DNA of 64,000 nucleotides from assembly GCA_933228895.1 (NCBI GenBank), contig OW121846.1, positions 112,113,054 through 112,177,053 on the forward strand. Reading direction: 5' to 3'. Origin of the DNA: Platycnemis pennipes. Taxonomy: Eukaryota; Arthropoda; Insecta; Odonata; Platycnemididae. Shown here piece after piece: positions 45,081 through 56,399 of this stretch. The position numbers and the translations under genes were made by a program. Under the pieces are notes generated by a model, which saw nothing but the letters and a program-made list of their open reading frames with translations, did not search any database and was not told the DNA's origin. The first letter of the stretch is position 1. Every line of letters starts with the position of its first letter.

Positions 45081-46150
45081 TACCAGCAATAGCAATAATA
45101 TGAGAAGCATAGTCACATATTTTTGTACTTGGTAGAGCGACTGTATTTTAAAACAATTCACTCATTTTTAGCAGACCCACACTTTAACCCGACCTGTAAG
45201 GTCATTTACGCACAGATTACGAAGTCGACAGGTGATGTATGCTTACATGGTCGCTTATAATAATTGAAGAAGTTTTCTCTCACTTTCAAATTTAATATTA
45301 ACTCATAGAATTTTTATAAATGTCCCCTTGCAAAAATATTTTACGCACGGAAATAACTTTTAACGCTTCCCGCTTATTCTCGGGTAATATGCACGTAGCT
45401 GAGGAGAGCTTTAGGGAGGTTGATCCGAAAAGTGAAAGTCATGTCATTTTTTTTTATATTTTCAGCACTTATAGAACTAAAGTTCCTATATCTAATAAAG
45501 TAAAGATAATTATACCAACCCATACTACTTTTCGCACAAATTGCATTTGAAATTACATACGATTAACGACAAGAATGGCTATCACATGGGAATATAACGT
45601 TTAAAAATACCATAGTGACATGTCATTTTCGCAAAAAGCTGATATCTGATGCGTAATTTCACAAAAAATAAAATGACACAAAAAAAAGGCATAGACAAAC
45701 CGTATTTTTCGCTAAATCCACCAATTACTGTGCTTATAGCAGACGAAATGCGTTAGTCGACTTCAATTGGCGCTGCGGTCGCTCTAGCCAAAATATATGG
45801 CGTATGAATAATATCATTACTAATGAGATATAAAAGAACATTTCAGAAAAATATTATCACATAACCTTTGATAGTAATATTCTGGTGTTATAAATTAGTA
45901 AATTCATTGAGTACATGAATTTATTTCAGAAACGTAAATGTTGAATTGACTGCATCGTCGAGCTGATTAAAATTATCAAAAAAAATAAATCCTTCGACTT
46001 TCCATCGTATTTCTTGTGATACTTATGACTTTCAATAGCTTAGGTAATTTTCTTTGTGAAGTAAGTACTCGTACTTAAATTAATAAGATTCCTTAGACAA
46101 CTTGACTCAAGCAGTCGCGAGCCAACCTCCTTAAGTCACGAATGGACTTC
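45081..46150. other. Stretch with no recognised feature
   Basis: AT-rich DNA. The open frame at 45320-45550 (76 codons) has no motif I recognise. Confidence 0.4.
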
Positions 46151-46159
46151 GCCAGCCTG

Positions 46160-46340
46160 GGGAGCGCTCGTGCCGGCCAGCCTCGACTTCGAGCTTCCGG
46201 GGAAGGGCAGAACTGATTTCCCGCTGTCCCATGAATCTCCGCAACGCGGCCCCCAATCATTGAAGTGCGGTCCGCCGCCCCCCTGCCCCCCATCCCCCCT
46301 ATGGGCCCGCCCTAACCCACGCGAAGCCGTCACGGAACAT
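46160..46340 (+). repeat. GC-rich patch
   Basis: A short GC-rich segment (GCCGCCCCCCTGCCCCCCAT and similar). Overlapping open frames on both strands are compositional artefacts. No motif is recognised. Confidence 0.4.
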
Positions 46341-46554
46341 ATTGTTCCGTCTCGAGCCAATGGTCTGCACCTTTTGCCAAGCACTCTAACACGTCTGACG
46401 CGGCAAGCAATCGATTCTTGTGACTAATTATGAATACACGGATTTCTAGACGGTTGCTAAAGTTGCAATGGATAGGTGGATCACGTTATCAATCCACAAA
46501 TTCCAAAATTAAAGAAACTTAATTATATCAGTCTGGTCTTCACTAAAAAGTGAC

Positions 46555-46655
46555 TGATGTGGCATCCTTGGCACTGGTCGGATTCAAACCCGTGACCTAC
46601 AGTGTAGCAGCTTGGCGGGTCATTGACCTGGTTACCACAGCCGGCATAGAGCTTT
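46555..46655 (-). repeat. tRNA-like SINE head, different family
   Basis: On the minus strand: GCCGGCTGTGGTAACCAGG with an A-box-like TGGTAACCAGG, and 40 bases on CGGGTTTGAATCCGACC with a good B box (GGTTTGAATCC). The arms do not form a proper acceptor stem, so this is a tRNA-derived repeat and not a working tRNA gene. Confidence 0.45.
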
Positions 46656-46734
46656 TCAATACTGGAATAACCGACGATTGACAAATTTATCTCATAGGCA
46701 CTAATGTTCATAGCATTGTTTCTCACAATATTAA

Positions 46735-46922
46735 AGGCGCCAAGGGGACCACGGTTTAACGTCCCATCCGACGGACGGAGTATTGAACTTGAAATGCCCT
46801 CCACTAGGCACTCAAGTGGGGACGGGTTTTCCGCTGAAAAATCCGCCACTGCCGGGAATGGAACCCAGTCCCTCGAGATGGGAGGCCAGTACTCTAGCCA
46901 CCACATCAACCCGATCCCCCTG
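46735..46922 (-). mobile_element. tRNA-Gly-like SINE, 3'-truncated copy
   Basis: It matches the head-proximal half of the SINE at 40190-40526: GGGGATCGGGTTGATGTGGT on the minus strand, then CCTCCCATCTCGAGGGACTG and the body up to GTGGTCCCCTTGGCGCC. The tail half is absent. The B box reads GGGTTCCATTCCC, with one change. Confidence 0.78.
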
Positions 46923-48690
46923 CTTACTCGGGATTTGCAATGAATACATATATGCATGGGAAAAAAATAATGCAATTATGTGTAAAATCCAGTACAATTC
47001 AAATAAAAAGCCATTAAAATCACAGTAAGCTAAAGTTGTTTCATTTAAACAAAAATCTCGATAACATTATTTTAAATCTTTGGTTAAAAATTTCACTTAT
47101 GAAATGCATCCGCTGATATTTAGTAGAATTTACAATATGAAGTATTCAACTACGGACAGAAAACTTTTTTGCGCTGTAAAAGATATCTTTTGACCTTAAA
47201 TTGTGGCTAAGATATAATTTCAGTCGCTTCTAATGAAACAAACGATAAAAATGACCGTCTCACGAATATCCGCCTCATAATATGGAATGCATGTATTCCG
47301 CTGGAGGTAAAAATGCTCCACGGATTCACTTCATTGCTTGGATGAACCTTCGACACCGGATACGCCTTTCTGTCGAAGGTGTTCTGGTTGTAGAGGGAGC
47401 AGATGGAAACGAAGAGTACTATTATCCACCATTAAAACAAAACAGCTATCAGGATGCTTAATAAACAAGACAACCGATGGTGAAATATATGGAGGCTTAA
47501 AATGAACACTAAAAACTTTAATTTTATCTCAATGTCAATTGAAAAATATACTTCATATTATAACATTAACTTTATACCGCCCTATTGTGTGTCGTCCGTG
47601 AAAGACCTTAGAGATTTGACTGATAAAAAACTTGTCTTTTCTTATTATATGAATGCTATTTATGCACCTATGTCCCTTTCGTGCCTCCTCTACCGCTCTA
47701 CGGAAATTGCAAACCTCCCCTAGCACTACATTCCTATTTTTCGACTACATTCTCCCACTCCTTTTATATTCCCCCCCTCATGCGGTCCATGGAAATACCA
47801 TATAATATGTCCACTCTAAGCACAAATTTATTTAGTTAAATGTAGAGTTCCTTGTTCACCTATTATGCCGACTGATATGATCCTGTCTCCTCACCATTAG
47901 TAATTTTACCTTGCAATTTTAGAAATGCAAGCAAATACTTAAAATAGATATAAAAATTTAAAGCCCGCATATCTCCACCATAGACTGTCCTGAACTCCTT
48001 TCTCTGGTCAATTTAAGGGTGTCATAGGTAAGCACTCTTTACTCGAAATGCCCATTTCTAACAAATTGTTATCAAAATTATGCTGAAGGGGAGCAATTAG
48101 GCTGGAGGTATTTTTTTCGATGGAACAAAATTCCGAAAAGCCAGTTAAATTATAAATTATTGCATCAAATCAATCAATTTCATAACGTCATCTAAACGTG
48201 CTTTCTACTATCACCTCTCATCGCATCTAAATCCACTTCCCGAAACCATTGATCCATTTTCGCTTTCCTCCACATTTAACAGATTTGCACTGCCTCATTC
48301 TCAATGAATATACGTTTAATTTTGCTCTTACCAAACCGTTTCCATATTACTAGTAATCGGGCATTGCAGGGTTTTGTTTCCATGCGTATGTCATACTTCA
48401 TGTTTTGTAATATGTGCCACTGCAAATTGGCAGGAATGCTGTGCTTCGGAGATTTTCTAGTAATTTTTTTAAAAATTAGTATTGTTTCACTTCAAGAGTC
48501 ATTCTTATTCCAATTTACTCCATATTATTATAAATATCAACGGAAATCCATTGACTACAGTACAATGATTTTTAGGGGTAACTTTGAAAGATATCATTTT
48601 GCTCTTCAGTAGTACGCAGTCCAATCCACTTGATTTGATAGCTAAATTTAAATTACATATGGTATTTAGGTGATACAATTATGTACTAAG
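46923..48690. other. Stretch with no recognised feature
   Basis: AT-rich DNA. A 10-bp hairpin ACCTTCGACA / TGTCGAAGGT lies near 47347-47382. The open frames at 47502-47723 and 48304-48612 (73 and 102 codons) are hydrophobic and match nothing I know. Confidence 0.4.
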
Positions 48691-49100
48691 GATTTGTGGG
48701 GAAGACACAACCGAGGACCCAACAGAAAGCCAGGATTTATTAAAAGAATACTCGGGAAATATGACGATAAGGCAGAAGGCTGATGTTAATTTTCGTTCGT
48801 TGTGCCCCAAGTAGAATATGCTGCCAGTGTATGCAGATCCGAATGAATTAGATTTGTTCGCAGAACTAGATCGTGTACGGCGTAGAGCAGCAGAGTTGGT
48901 TTAAAGATATTACAATAGTATTAGCGGAGTATCAAAATTAACAGAAGAATTACGTTGGGAATCATTATCAGGTAATTGACACTAGAGAGATAGATTTTCG
49001 TACCGAGTATCTTTTTCATTGAAATAGACTGGGAAATGATTTCTTTGATACTTCCACGCCATCATAATACAAAGAGGCTTTACAAAGCTACATGTGTAAA
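48691..49100 (+). pseudogene. CR1/L2-like LINE, C-terminal fragment of a second subfamily
   Basis: The plus strand gives NRKPGFIKRILGKYDDKAEG, VEYAASVYADPNELDLFAEL, DRVRRRAAELV and KLTEELRWESLSGN, the CR1-like C-terminal region. It differs clearly from the copies at 4200 and 11000. Stops and a frameshift are present. Confidence 0.65.
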
Positions 49101-49395
49101 TAATTTAGTACTGTTTTTGCGAAGCGCAATCGTATTCTTAAAATGTTAAATGAATAAGGGTATAATTTGGGCGAAAACAATAAATATACAAATGGTTACA
49201 CGAAGAAGTAAATACACACACCCGTGTATGGAGATGTTTAAGAGATTATGTATCGTATTAATAACAATGATATGCCACGTTTACGCTTATCATGCATGCT
49301 ATGGTCGACTCAAGAGTTATTGATTTTTCCAAGTTCTGAAAGAGAAATTTCAGTTATCACTGGCATGTATTCGTGATGAATAGAATGGTTTTCAA

Positions 49396-49995
49396 GCCAA
49401 ATACTGAACGAGAACTCCATATGCATAGTACAAACAAATTCTCCTGAGCAATATTAATGCATATCTTACTGCAGCAGCATTTAGCAAATGCAATGTGATA
49501 CCATTCCTTTGCCTCGGAAGTTTAAAATCCACAACGGCCAAATACTGAACGAGAACTCCACATGCATAGTACAAACAAATTCTCCTGAGAATTGTTAATG
49601 CATATCTTACTGTAGCAGCATTTAGCAAATGCAATGTGATACCATTCCTTTGCCTCGGAAGTTTCAAATCCACAACGGCTTTTTTGTTTGACAAATAAGT
49701 CTATGGCAAAAAACATACACAGTCGTTGTTTCCGGTGTTTAGAAACCAAGAAATTGGTGAGTATCCGCTTCGGATTACTGTTGGGCCGAATAAAGAAGAA
49801 AAAGAATGTCAATTTGCGATCAACACCAATGGATTGAATCTTAGAGAATTTGACTGCGAAGGCTTCCAGACCGTAATTGTATTTGTTTCCATGGTTTTCA
49901 TCTCCAAATGCTGAACGTGAACTCCATATGCACAGAACAAATTGTTCTGATATACATTAATGGCTATGTGAGTGCAACAGCTTTTAGTAAATGAA
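49396..49995. repeat. Unknown repeat family, copy 2, with 141-bp tandem duplication
   Basis: The first part is two tandem units of 141-142 bp (49397-49537 and 49538-49679), each starting CCAAATACTGAACGAGAACT and ending ATCCACAACGGC. They are about 95 percent identical by eye. A decayed third unit starts at about 49903 (CCAAATGCTGAACGTGAACT). Between lies the segment shared with 14985-15165. The family is unnamed; the PLRITVGPNKEE reading suggests an old coding region. Confidence 0.65.
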
Positions 49996-50215
49996 AGCTA
50001 GGGTTGCATGTTTTCACTAGGGAATATTTTTCGTTGAAATGGACTGCGAACTGATCTTCTTGATGCCTCCAAAATGTGTCTTCTTACCTATATCTAACAT
50101 GTTGCCATTCAGTAGTAGTATTGTAGCTCCTAGTTGCATGTCCCTAGGGCATGTTTGATTCTCCTCACCTCCTGCCACACACTATCGCTGTGGCTAGCGA
50201 GGTATTGCGTAAATG
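49996..50215 (+). repeat. CR1/L2-like LINE, 3' end fragment
   Basis: AATATTTTTCGTTGAAATGG matches the C-terminal part near 49010. The 3' end CACCTCCTGCCACACACTAT and GGTATTGCGTAAATGCAGAT closes it at about 50215. It belongs to the second subfamily. Confidence 0.6.
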
Positions 50216-50539
50216 CAGATGTATATGAATTGGTTGGCGTACCAAGTGCACGATTGGTGACTATTTATTTCCAACCACACAGCACAGCAAGTGACTAGCA
50301 TATTTTAGGGAAGGATGCACTGAAGCTCGTCGAGCATTAAAAAATTCTTTTATTTCGATGATGCAACCACCAGTCTTAAGAAAAAAAACTTTGCGCTGCT
50401 TATCATTTAGAGCCAGTGTAAATGGTAGCCCAAAAGGAGTGGGTGATGGAAGATCGAAAAATTTAATCCTCGCGTACACGTGGAGAATTCTGCGTTGGGA
50501 ACAACATTGCCAAATGGGGACTACCTGAAGGGGCTCCCC

Positions 50540-50890
50540 GCAGCCATCTTTGAGACGCGTGCGTGTTGGCGCGGAGAGGGGTGTATGGCGGAGGGTGTAA
50601 GGGTGGCCGAGGATAAAGGGGAAGGATAAAGAAGGACACCAATCCGTGCGGCGCTTCTGCCAAGGGTGGGAGGGGATGGTCTTCAAGCAAGAGGGTTTGG
50701 AGGGGGCGACTCAGCGGTCGATACTCCATTCCCGGTTGCCCCGCGACCCCCTGCGATCGCGGGGGATTCAAAATGGCGCCCCGACATGCGCGCACGTGAC
50801 TCGATTCTCCCTCCCCCTTTCTCATTTGATTCTCCCTGCGCCCCCCCCCCCCTTTCATCGCCTCTGCCCATCCAGCCCAGGGGCGTGAGT
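50540..50890. repeat. GC-rich patch
   Basis: A GC-rich segment with AAAATGGCGCCCCGACATGC and a run of C near 50845. Open frames on both strands (for example 50463-50858) are compositional. No motif is recognised. 50891-51341 shows nothing. Confidence 0.4.
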
Positions 50891-51341
50891 AATCATTTTC
50901 AAAACGCCAGGAAGGAGGCGACTCACGATTACTGCCAGATGACGCTCATTGACCGCCAACAACGCTTGAGGGCATAGATTGAGTGATAAGGATCCATTTC
51001 CACCGTCGAAGATCCCACCATATGTAGGAAGGGCAGGGGCGAAGACCGATGATGGGGCCCTATGGTGCTGCGGACTGAGCTGGCGAATATAATGCAACTC
51101 AATATCGGACCCCATTAGACAGCTTCCGTGTAAACTTGCTTCAATGTGTTGTGATAAAATATCATTATATTTATGCATTTACGCCGAAACAATGCAGATG
51201 CATTTATGGCGATTTAATTTTCCGAAAAATTAACCAAAAGCAAGCCGGATATTTTTCAAATAAAGCAATACGTAATGAAAATAATCACTCAGAAATAAGC
51301 CTTCCAATAATCTTATTTGGAGGAGCAGATTAGTAATACAG

Positions 51342-51384
51342 CCAAAGTAGAGCTAATATATATAATATATTAGCTCTACTTTGG
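51342..51384. repeat. Perfect 20-bp hairpin
   Basis: CCAAAGTAGAGCTAATATAT at 51342-51361 is followed, after a 3-base loop, by its exact reverse complement at 51365-51384. It may be a minimal fold-back element. The stem is perfect and the loop tiny, unlike a typical microRNA precursor. Confidence 0.7.
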
Positions 51385-52828
51385 TAGCCTGTCATTCTAC
51401 GTATGCCTCCGTGAATGCTCTGTCTTTTATGCAAACTATTTCCATAAACTGGATGGCGAGAATATTTGAGAATTTAAAGATATAAATCTCTGTTAATGCA
51501 GGATCATTTTGAATTAGTAACCCAATTATTTACGATATATCCCCTTCGTGATTAGACAGAGATGCGATATCTGCCATTAATTTAAAAAATTTATCATGTT
51601 GCTATTACTCCTGGGAGGACCTTTATGTCTTTTAAAAAATCATGACGGTGGATCGGATGAAGTGTGAGCATTCAGGAAATTATAATTCTTGACGGTTCAA
51701 TCAAAATAGCCATCTCATTTACCAAATCAATTCGGCCAATATACAAACGAAGGAAGAACGCAACTCCAATGTTCAAAAGTCCGTAATGGGGGAAACAGGA
51801 ATCACGTTAGCTGCGTTGGAAATTCTATAAAAAATACTAATTCCTCAAATTATATAAGTAAATCACAATTCTCCCCATGTGTTGAAAACTTCGAGAGCCA
51901 ATGGGAAAGACCAGGGTCTATCCTTCTTCCTGGTGCAGTTTTCAACACTGTTTCTTGCCGTGCATAGTGGCCAAGCAAGATCTCGTCCTTCACTATAAGG
52001 TATACGCTCTTTCCGCGTTAGCTTCCCTGAAGCTCAATCGCGCTTTAAGCGTGGCATTCTTGGCGGACCGCAATGAAAGGCAAATGAGAACTAGCTCCTA
52101 TAGATCCCCCGAAAAACTGCCTCAGGAAACTGGAATCCTGGGAAGTGGGGTCTGTGCATTGGCTGTGTGGGCGTAAGGTTCGTGGTTCTATTCGTTGTCC
52201 AGGAAACGTTTTCCTCTGGTATTTTCAACACACTTGCAGTGCATAGCAGCAAAGTGAAATCTTAAAACGCCACATGGTATTAATAGGAACTTAAGTGACA
52301 TGACGGTTTGAAAGTTAATCTTTCACACCAAGCCAACTATTCGTGATGGAAGCTATGTAAAACAGTGGAAATATTCCAGCTATCCCCGAATGTCGGGCGA
52401 AAAGCAGCCCACATCTGAAAGATTTTTCGGGGGCTTTCGGATAGCAACACGCATTCACTAATGTCATCATTCCGAGTATTTATGGTACTAGAATAAAATT
52501 TAACATCCCAATCATTATGCTTTATCCCTCTGCCCCCTAATAATTATCTTAACAAACTTATCAAATTTGCTAAAATAAACATTTCTAACAGGTGGAGATA
52601 TGCATGCATTTTGCGATGAAATGAGAGACGGGAAATTAGTTGCCAAATATATTTTTTTAATGTTTCCTTAAAGCCTACCCCTGCTTAAAAATGCTATTAA
52701 AGCTTACGTTAGCAGATGTTTTTACAAGATGAGATAGGTCAATCAGGGGTCTGTCAGTACAAAAGAGATCATTTTCGAGGGCCAATGCCTTCTCAGTATT
52801 AGAACCAGAGTCAGAGATTGACTAGGTG
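51385..52828. other. Stretch with only weak inverted repeats
   Basis: GTGTTGAAAAC near 51877 pairs with GTTTTCAACAC near 51940. Otherwise AT-rich DNA; the open frame at 51901-52176 (91 codons) is unrecognised. Confidence 0.35.
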
Positions 52829-52966
52829 ACCATTGTTAGGTGGAGTTATAACTTGGATTGAATCACATTATTCAATTCATCGATTGTTATTCATCGATTA
52901 TTATACCCCCACCATTGTTAGGTGGAGTTATAACTCCACCTAACAATGGTGGGGGCATAATAATCG
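52829..52966. repeat. 72-bp near-perfect palindrome with an upstream direct repeat
   Basis: Positions 52895-52930 and 52931-52966 are reverse complements at 35 of 36 positions, centred on GAGTTATAACTC with no loop. The word ACCATTGTTAGGTGGAGTTA, half of the palindrome, also occurs at about 52830, 80 bases upstream. Such sequences form cruciforms. Confidence 0.75.
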
Positions 52967-53935
52967 GAAGGGATTTCAATCAACTCCCTTTGGGCTGGAC
53001 TACGTATGGTAACCGTAATACATTTCACAACCAGAGGTGGCAATGGCAAGGAACCCTGTGAATAGTTTTGTACGTAATGCTGGCATCACATTCTATACAT
53101 CAGTAAGTTCAATTAATCAAATATCACTGCATTGATTCTACATTATAAAGTGCCTAATCGTCGAAAACAAGCAAAAGTAATCGGAAAAACATTTGAAGAT
53201 TTTTAAGCGGGAATTCAAGCGTTTTGGCCGAATACAAAGGAATGCGTGTTCATATTATATATTCATTGTATGCTCACTGAAAATCAACAAGCGATGAATA
53301 ATCAGACGTGGATAATCAGCAGTTTAGAAAAGGCCTTTTTTTTCTATTTCTTATAAAACGTTTTCAGCCTACCCTCACAAATGTCACGTGCAACACTGCC
53401 TGACCTTTTCCGTAACCGAAGGCTATAAATGTTGATTTCATACCGTTAAATAGATCAACAATTAAATCGTATTCAGGCAAACTAAACGCCCGGTTCCTAT
53501 CAAATTCCAAGTAGAAAATATAAAACGTTATCAACAGAAATTGACTTATGCTAGAAATGATATTTTATTTGAACATTTAACGTTCACGCCAAAACTCAAG
53601 AGTTGTAAAGTAAATCATATAACTCCTACTTGGAAATTTATAGATAGAGAAGAACCATAGAACTACCTCCAATTTAATTCGCAACAATCTCGTGTAATGA
53701 ATATGAACGTGCATCAGTAGGTTCAAACAAGGAGCATGTAGATAAACAGAATTTCCTGACAACTAATCGAGATGGATTCTTTGATTTGAAGAGGAGCCAT
53801 TGATAACATCGACAGGAATATGATATTCGATTTTATGGAAAAACTTGTGATGGATTACAACAATAGAAGATCATCACTGTTCTACCCCATCATAACTGCT
53901 CCACAAGAACCAAGTCACTACCCATGGGCGATGGA
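52967..53935. other. Stretch with no recognised feature
   Basis: AT-rich DNA without coding or repeat signals that I can support. Confidence 0.4.
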
Positions 53936-54295
53936 AGAAACATCATCATCAGTTTCAATCCTACCATTGTTTTCCGCAGCTCTCCTCTCAATCCACCCCT
54001 TATATTTACGTAATTCGTCTACATGACACCCTTAACTTTTTGCTCCATGTATCTCGAGGCCTTCCTCTGCCATTCTTCCCTTTCACTTGTTCCGAGGCAA
54101 GTGCATTTTATCAGGCCGACATGTATCAAGATATGGCCGGTTCAGTTGTCCCATCTTCTTTACAAAGTTTTCGGAAGACTCATCTTTACACTCCACTCTT
54201 CTTACGGCTTCTTCATTAGTCACTCGGTTGATCCGTTTTCTCTTCATCATTCTTCTGTAGCACAACGTTTCGAATACTTCCACTTATCTGTTGTT
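53936..54295 (-). pseudogene. RTE-like LINE, decayed C-terminal fragment
   Basis: The minus strand gives VFETLCYRRMMKRKRINRVT and NEEAVRRVE, then a scrambled remainder down to a GATGATGATG-type tail near 53940. It is a diverged version of the C-terminal block seen at 173-607. The 54313 MITE begins just beyond it. Confidence 0.65.
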
Positions 54296-54312
54296 TTTAC
54301 CGCCTATTCCTC

Positions 54313-54846
54313 AATGGGGGCGTTAACTCGGAACCGAAATCGCAATTCTATACACGAAATCGTTAGATGGAAAGGAAAAAAGAATTATAGTGAAAATATT
54401 AATCTTCTAACCACAATCATTCACTCATAAATAAAAAATTAAAATAAGCAAAAGGTGACGCCCCCCGAAAAAGCTGCTGTGATAACATTGACGTTATTCT
54501 CCTCCCGTCCTTGACTGCTTTTCGTGGAAGGGAGGGGAGTGGAGGGGGGTTCTCGGAAGGTGTGCTCGCACAAATGATGTCGCAACTACTACTATTGGCA
54601 GAGTCAGCTGTTCCCCCCCTTTGCGATAAGGTAAAGTAGCTTCGAGGGCTCAGTTGTGATTGGACGAAGTCGATATACGCCAGAGGTTGCACCACGCTCA
54701 CTTTTCCGAAAGGGTTAAAAACAGCAGTTTTTCGCCGCTTATAACTCGCGAAATAATTGACGGATCAAAAAACGAAAAAATATGGGTCTTTTTATTTAAT
54801 AACTCTATCAGATTCCGCAATAAAAAATGTGGTAAACGACCCCATT
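54313..54846 (+). mobile_element. AATGGGG-type MITE, full-length copy
   Basis: A 534-bp copy with ends AATGGGGGCGTTAAC and GTAAACGACCCCATT. It is collinear with the reverse of 35548-36082 over its whole length, including the GC-rich middle. It lies between two pieces of RTE-like LINE. Confidence 0.82.
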
Positions 54847-54869
54847 CCATAAAAAAGAGTGCTGCAGGT

Positions 54870-55440
54870 GGAATTTCTGATGAAATGCTCCCTTACCTTC
54901 ACGGAAGACACGTAGTAACAAATATTTACAAAGGAGCAAGACAAGGCTTGAATATATCACTCTCCAACATATTTTTACTTAGAGGAAGCGATGAAATAAG
55001 CAGAATAAAAGGGAATTATAGGACTGAACGTGATTGGTGCAGAAATCAACACGCTCCATTTCACAGATGATACTACATGATAATAGTACATCGTAACAGA
55101 GAGACTAGATGACCTAGAGTCCTTCCTGAATCGAGAAATAGATCCACGAATGCTCTTCAATGAGCAAAAATTAGAGTGGGAGGAAGCATTCATCTTCCTC
55201 GGGAGCAGTGATATAACGTGGGGTGGAAGAATCACGAAGGGCATATTGCAGAGAGCAGCTCAATCCAAGCAGGCGTTCGTGATGAAGAGACAGCCTCCAT
55301 GCTCGAAGAAGGCTCACACTACACGAGACAAGGAAGCAATTTGTAAAAACATTCGTGTGGGCAGTGGCACTTGGAAGTGTGGGTCATTGGAAAAGAGGAC
55401 TCAATAAGACTATGCAGGAGAGATAAAGGATAAGAGATGC
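54870..55440 (+). pseudogene. RTE-like LINE remnant, divergent subfamily
   Basis: Readable pieces in changing frames: YKGARQGLNISLSNIF (about 54930), a catalytic box HFTDDTT near 55057-55076 followed by a stop, then EEAFIFLGSSDITWGGRITK and GILQRAAQSKQAFVMKR (about 55180-55290). The order matches the RTE-like family, but it is clearly divergent from the main one here. Confidence 0.6.
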
Positions 55441-55482
55441 AGAACAGATGTTATACCGATGAGATGAAAAAGAAATTACTCC

Positions 55483-55773
55483 ATGGAACATAAAAGTGTG
55501 CTTAGCGTAATTTGCCAAGGCAAATTGATTGCCAATTGTCAAGGCCATTTTTTCAAAAAATACTTGAAAAATGTGATGAGAGGACGAATAGCTGAGTTAA
55601 TTTTCACCAGTTACGTCGACCATGTGAAGATGCTGCGAGTAAGGAAACATTATGAAGAAGTATCTATTTTGCAGGTTGTGGAGTATCTAAATTATTATAA
55701 TGATATAATGAAACGTTTATCTGTGAATCCGACTTCGTGGAATGAAGCTTGGGAAATAATGGTGCCGCCGTAA
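55483..55773 (+). pseudogene. Open frame, possibly a LINE endonuclease remnant
   Basis: A 96-codon frame. RGRIAELIFTSYVDHVKMLR faintly resembles the end of a LINE AP-endonuclease (the xLDLIFTSxxxxVxxVxV pattern before SDH), but SDH itself is missing. It sits between two LINE remnants. It could equally be chance. Confidence 0.22.
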
Positions 55774-55789
55774 ACAAATTGGAAACCGT

Positions 55790-56150
55790 AAAAGATGACT
55801 AAGTCTCTGGTCAACAGTCACCACAAACGAAGGGAAGATGTAACAATAGCACGTATCAGAATTGACCACACTGCATCGACGCAGTAGCACCTACCTACGG
55901 ATGGAAAAGATCTTCCTGAATGTGACACCTGCCACACACAATTAAGTTCTAAACTCATCCTCAACGACTGCATCAAATACAATTCATCATGGTGAAAGCA
56001 CGACATTGCAGGGGATATTGCTCTTATTTTATCAAACGAGGCAGAAAAAATAGACAAAGTAGTTAACTTAAGAAAGAATCTAAACCTTCCTGGCGCAGAT
56101 ACTTTTATGCATCATACTTTTTTCCAAGGCTTATTTAATAGAAAAATTTG
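55790..56150 (+). pseudogene. Jockey/I/R1-type LINE, C-terminal zinc-knuckle fragment
   Basis: The frame reads RREDVTIARIRIDHT, then DLPECDTCHTQLSSKLILNDCIKYN. That fits the RxRxGHTxL...CxxCxxxxxxxHxLxxC motif that follows the polymerase or RNase H region in Jockey/I/R1-type LINEs. One stop falls after RIDHTASTQ. It belongs to neither main LINE family of this window. Confidence 0.55.
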
Positions 56151-56399
56151 TAATTTAGTTTTTCATGCATATTTTAATTTTTCCAAGTGGTGCTGGATGA
56201 CCTCTGCTCTTGATGTACCTAATAAATAACAGCATACTACTTCAATCCATTTCAGGCAAGTGACATTTCAATCAGTGTTTTTCTCACATTCGCATTATCT
56301 TCCGACTGATATTTAACATTTAAATCTTCATTGTTGCTTTCGTATTTCTTTCATTTGTCAAAAGCCCCCTTAAAAATAGTCAGAATTTTGATATAATTA

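Noticed and set aside
48304..48612. 102-codon open frame
   Set aside because: It is rich in F, I and M as expected from AT-rich DNA, without a recognisable domain.
50463..50858. Overlapping open frames on both strands in a GC-rich patch
   Set aside because: Compositional artefact. Frames on both strands are equally long and none has a motif.
52140..52195. Possible A and B boxes near GGCTGTGTGGGCGTAAGG
   Set aside because: B-box match is poor and the arms do not pair.
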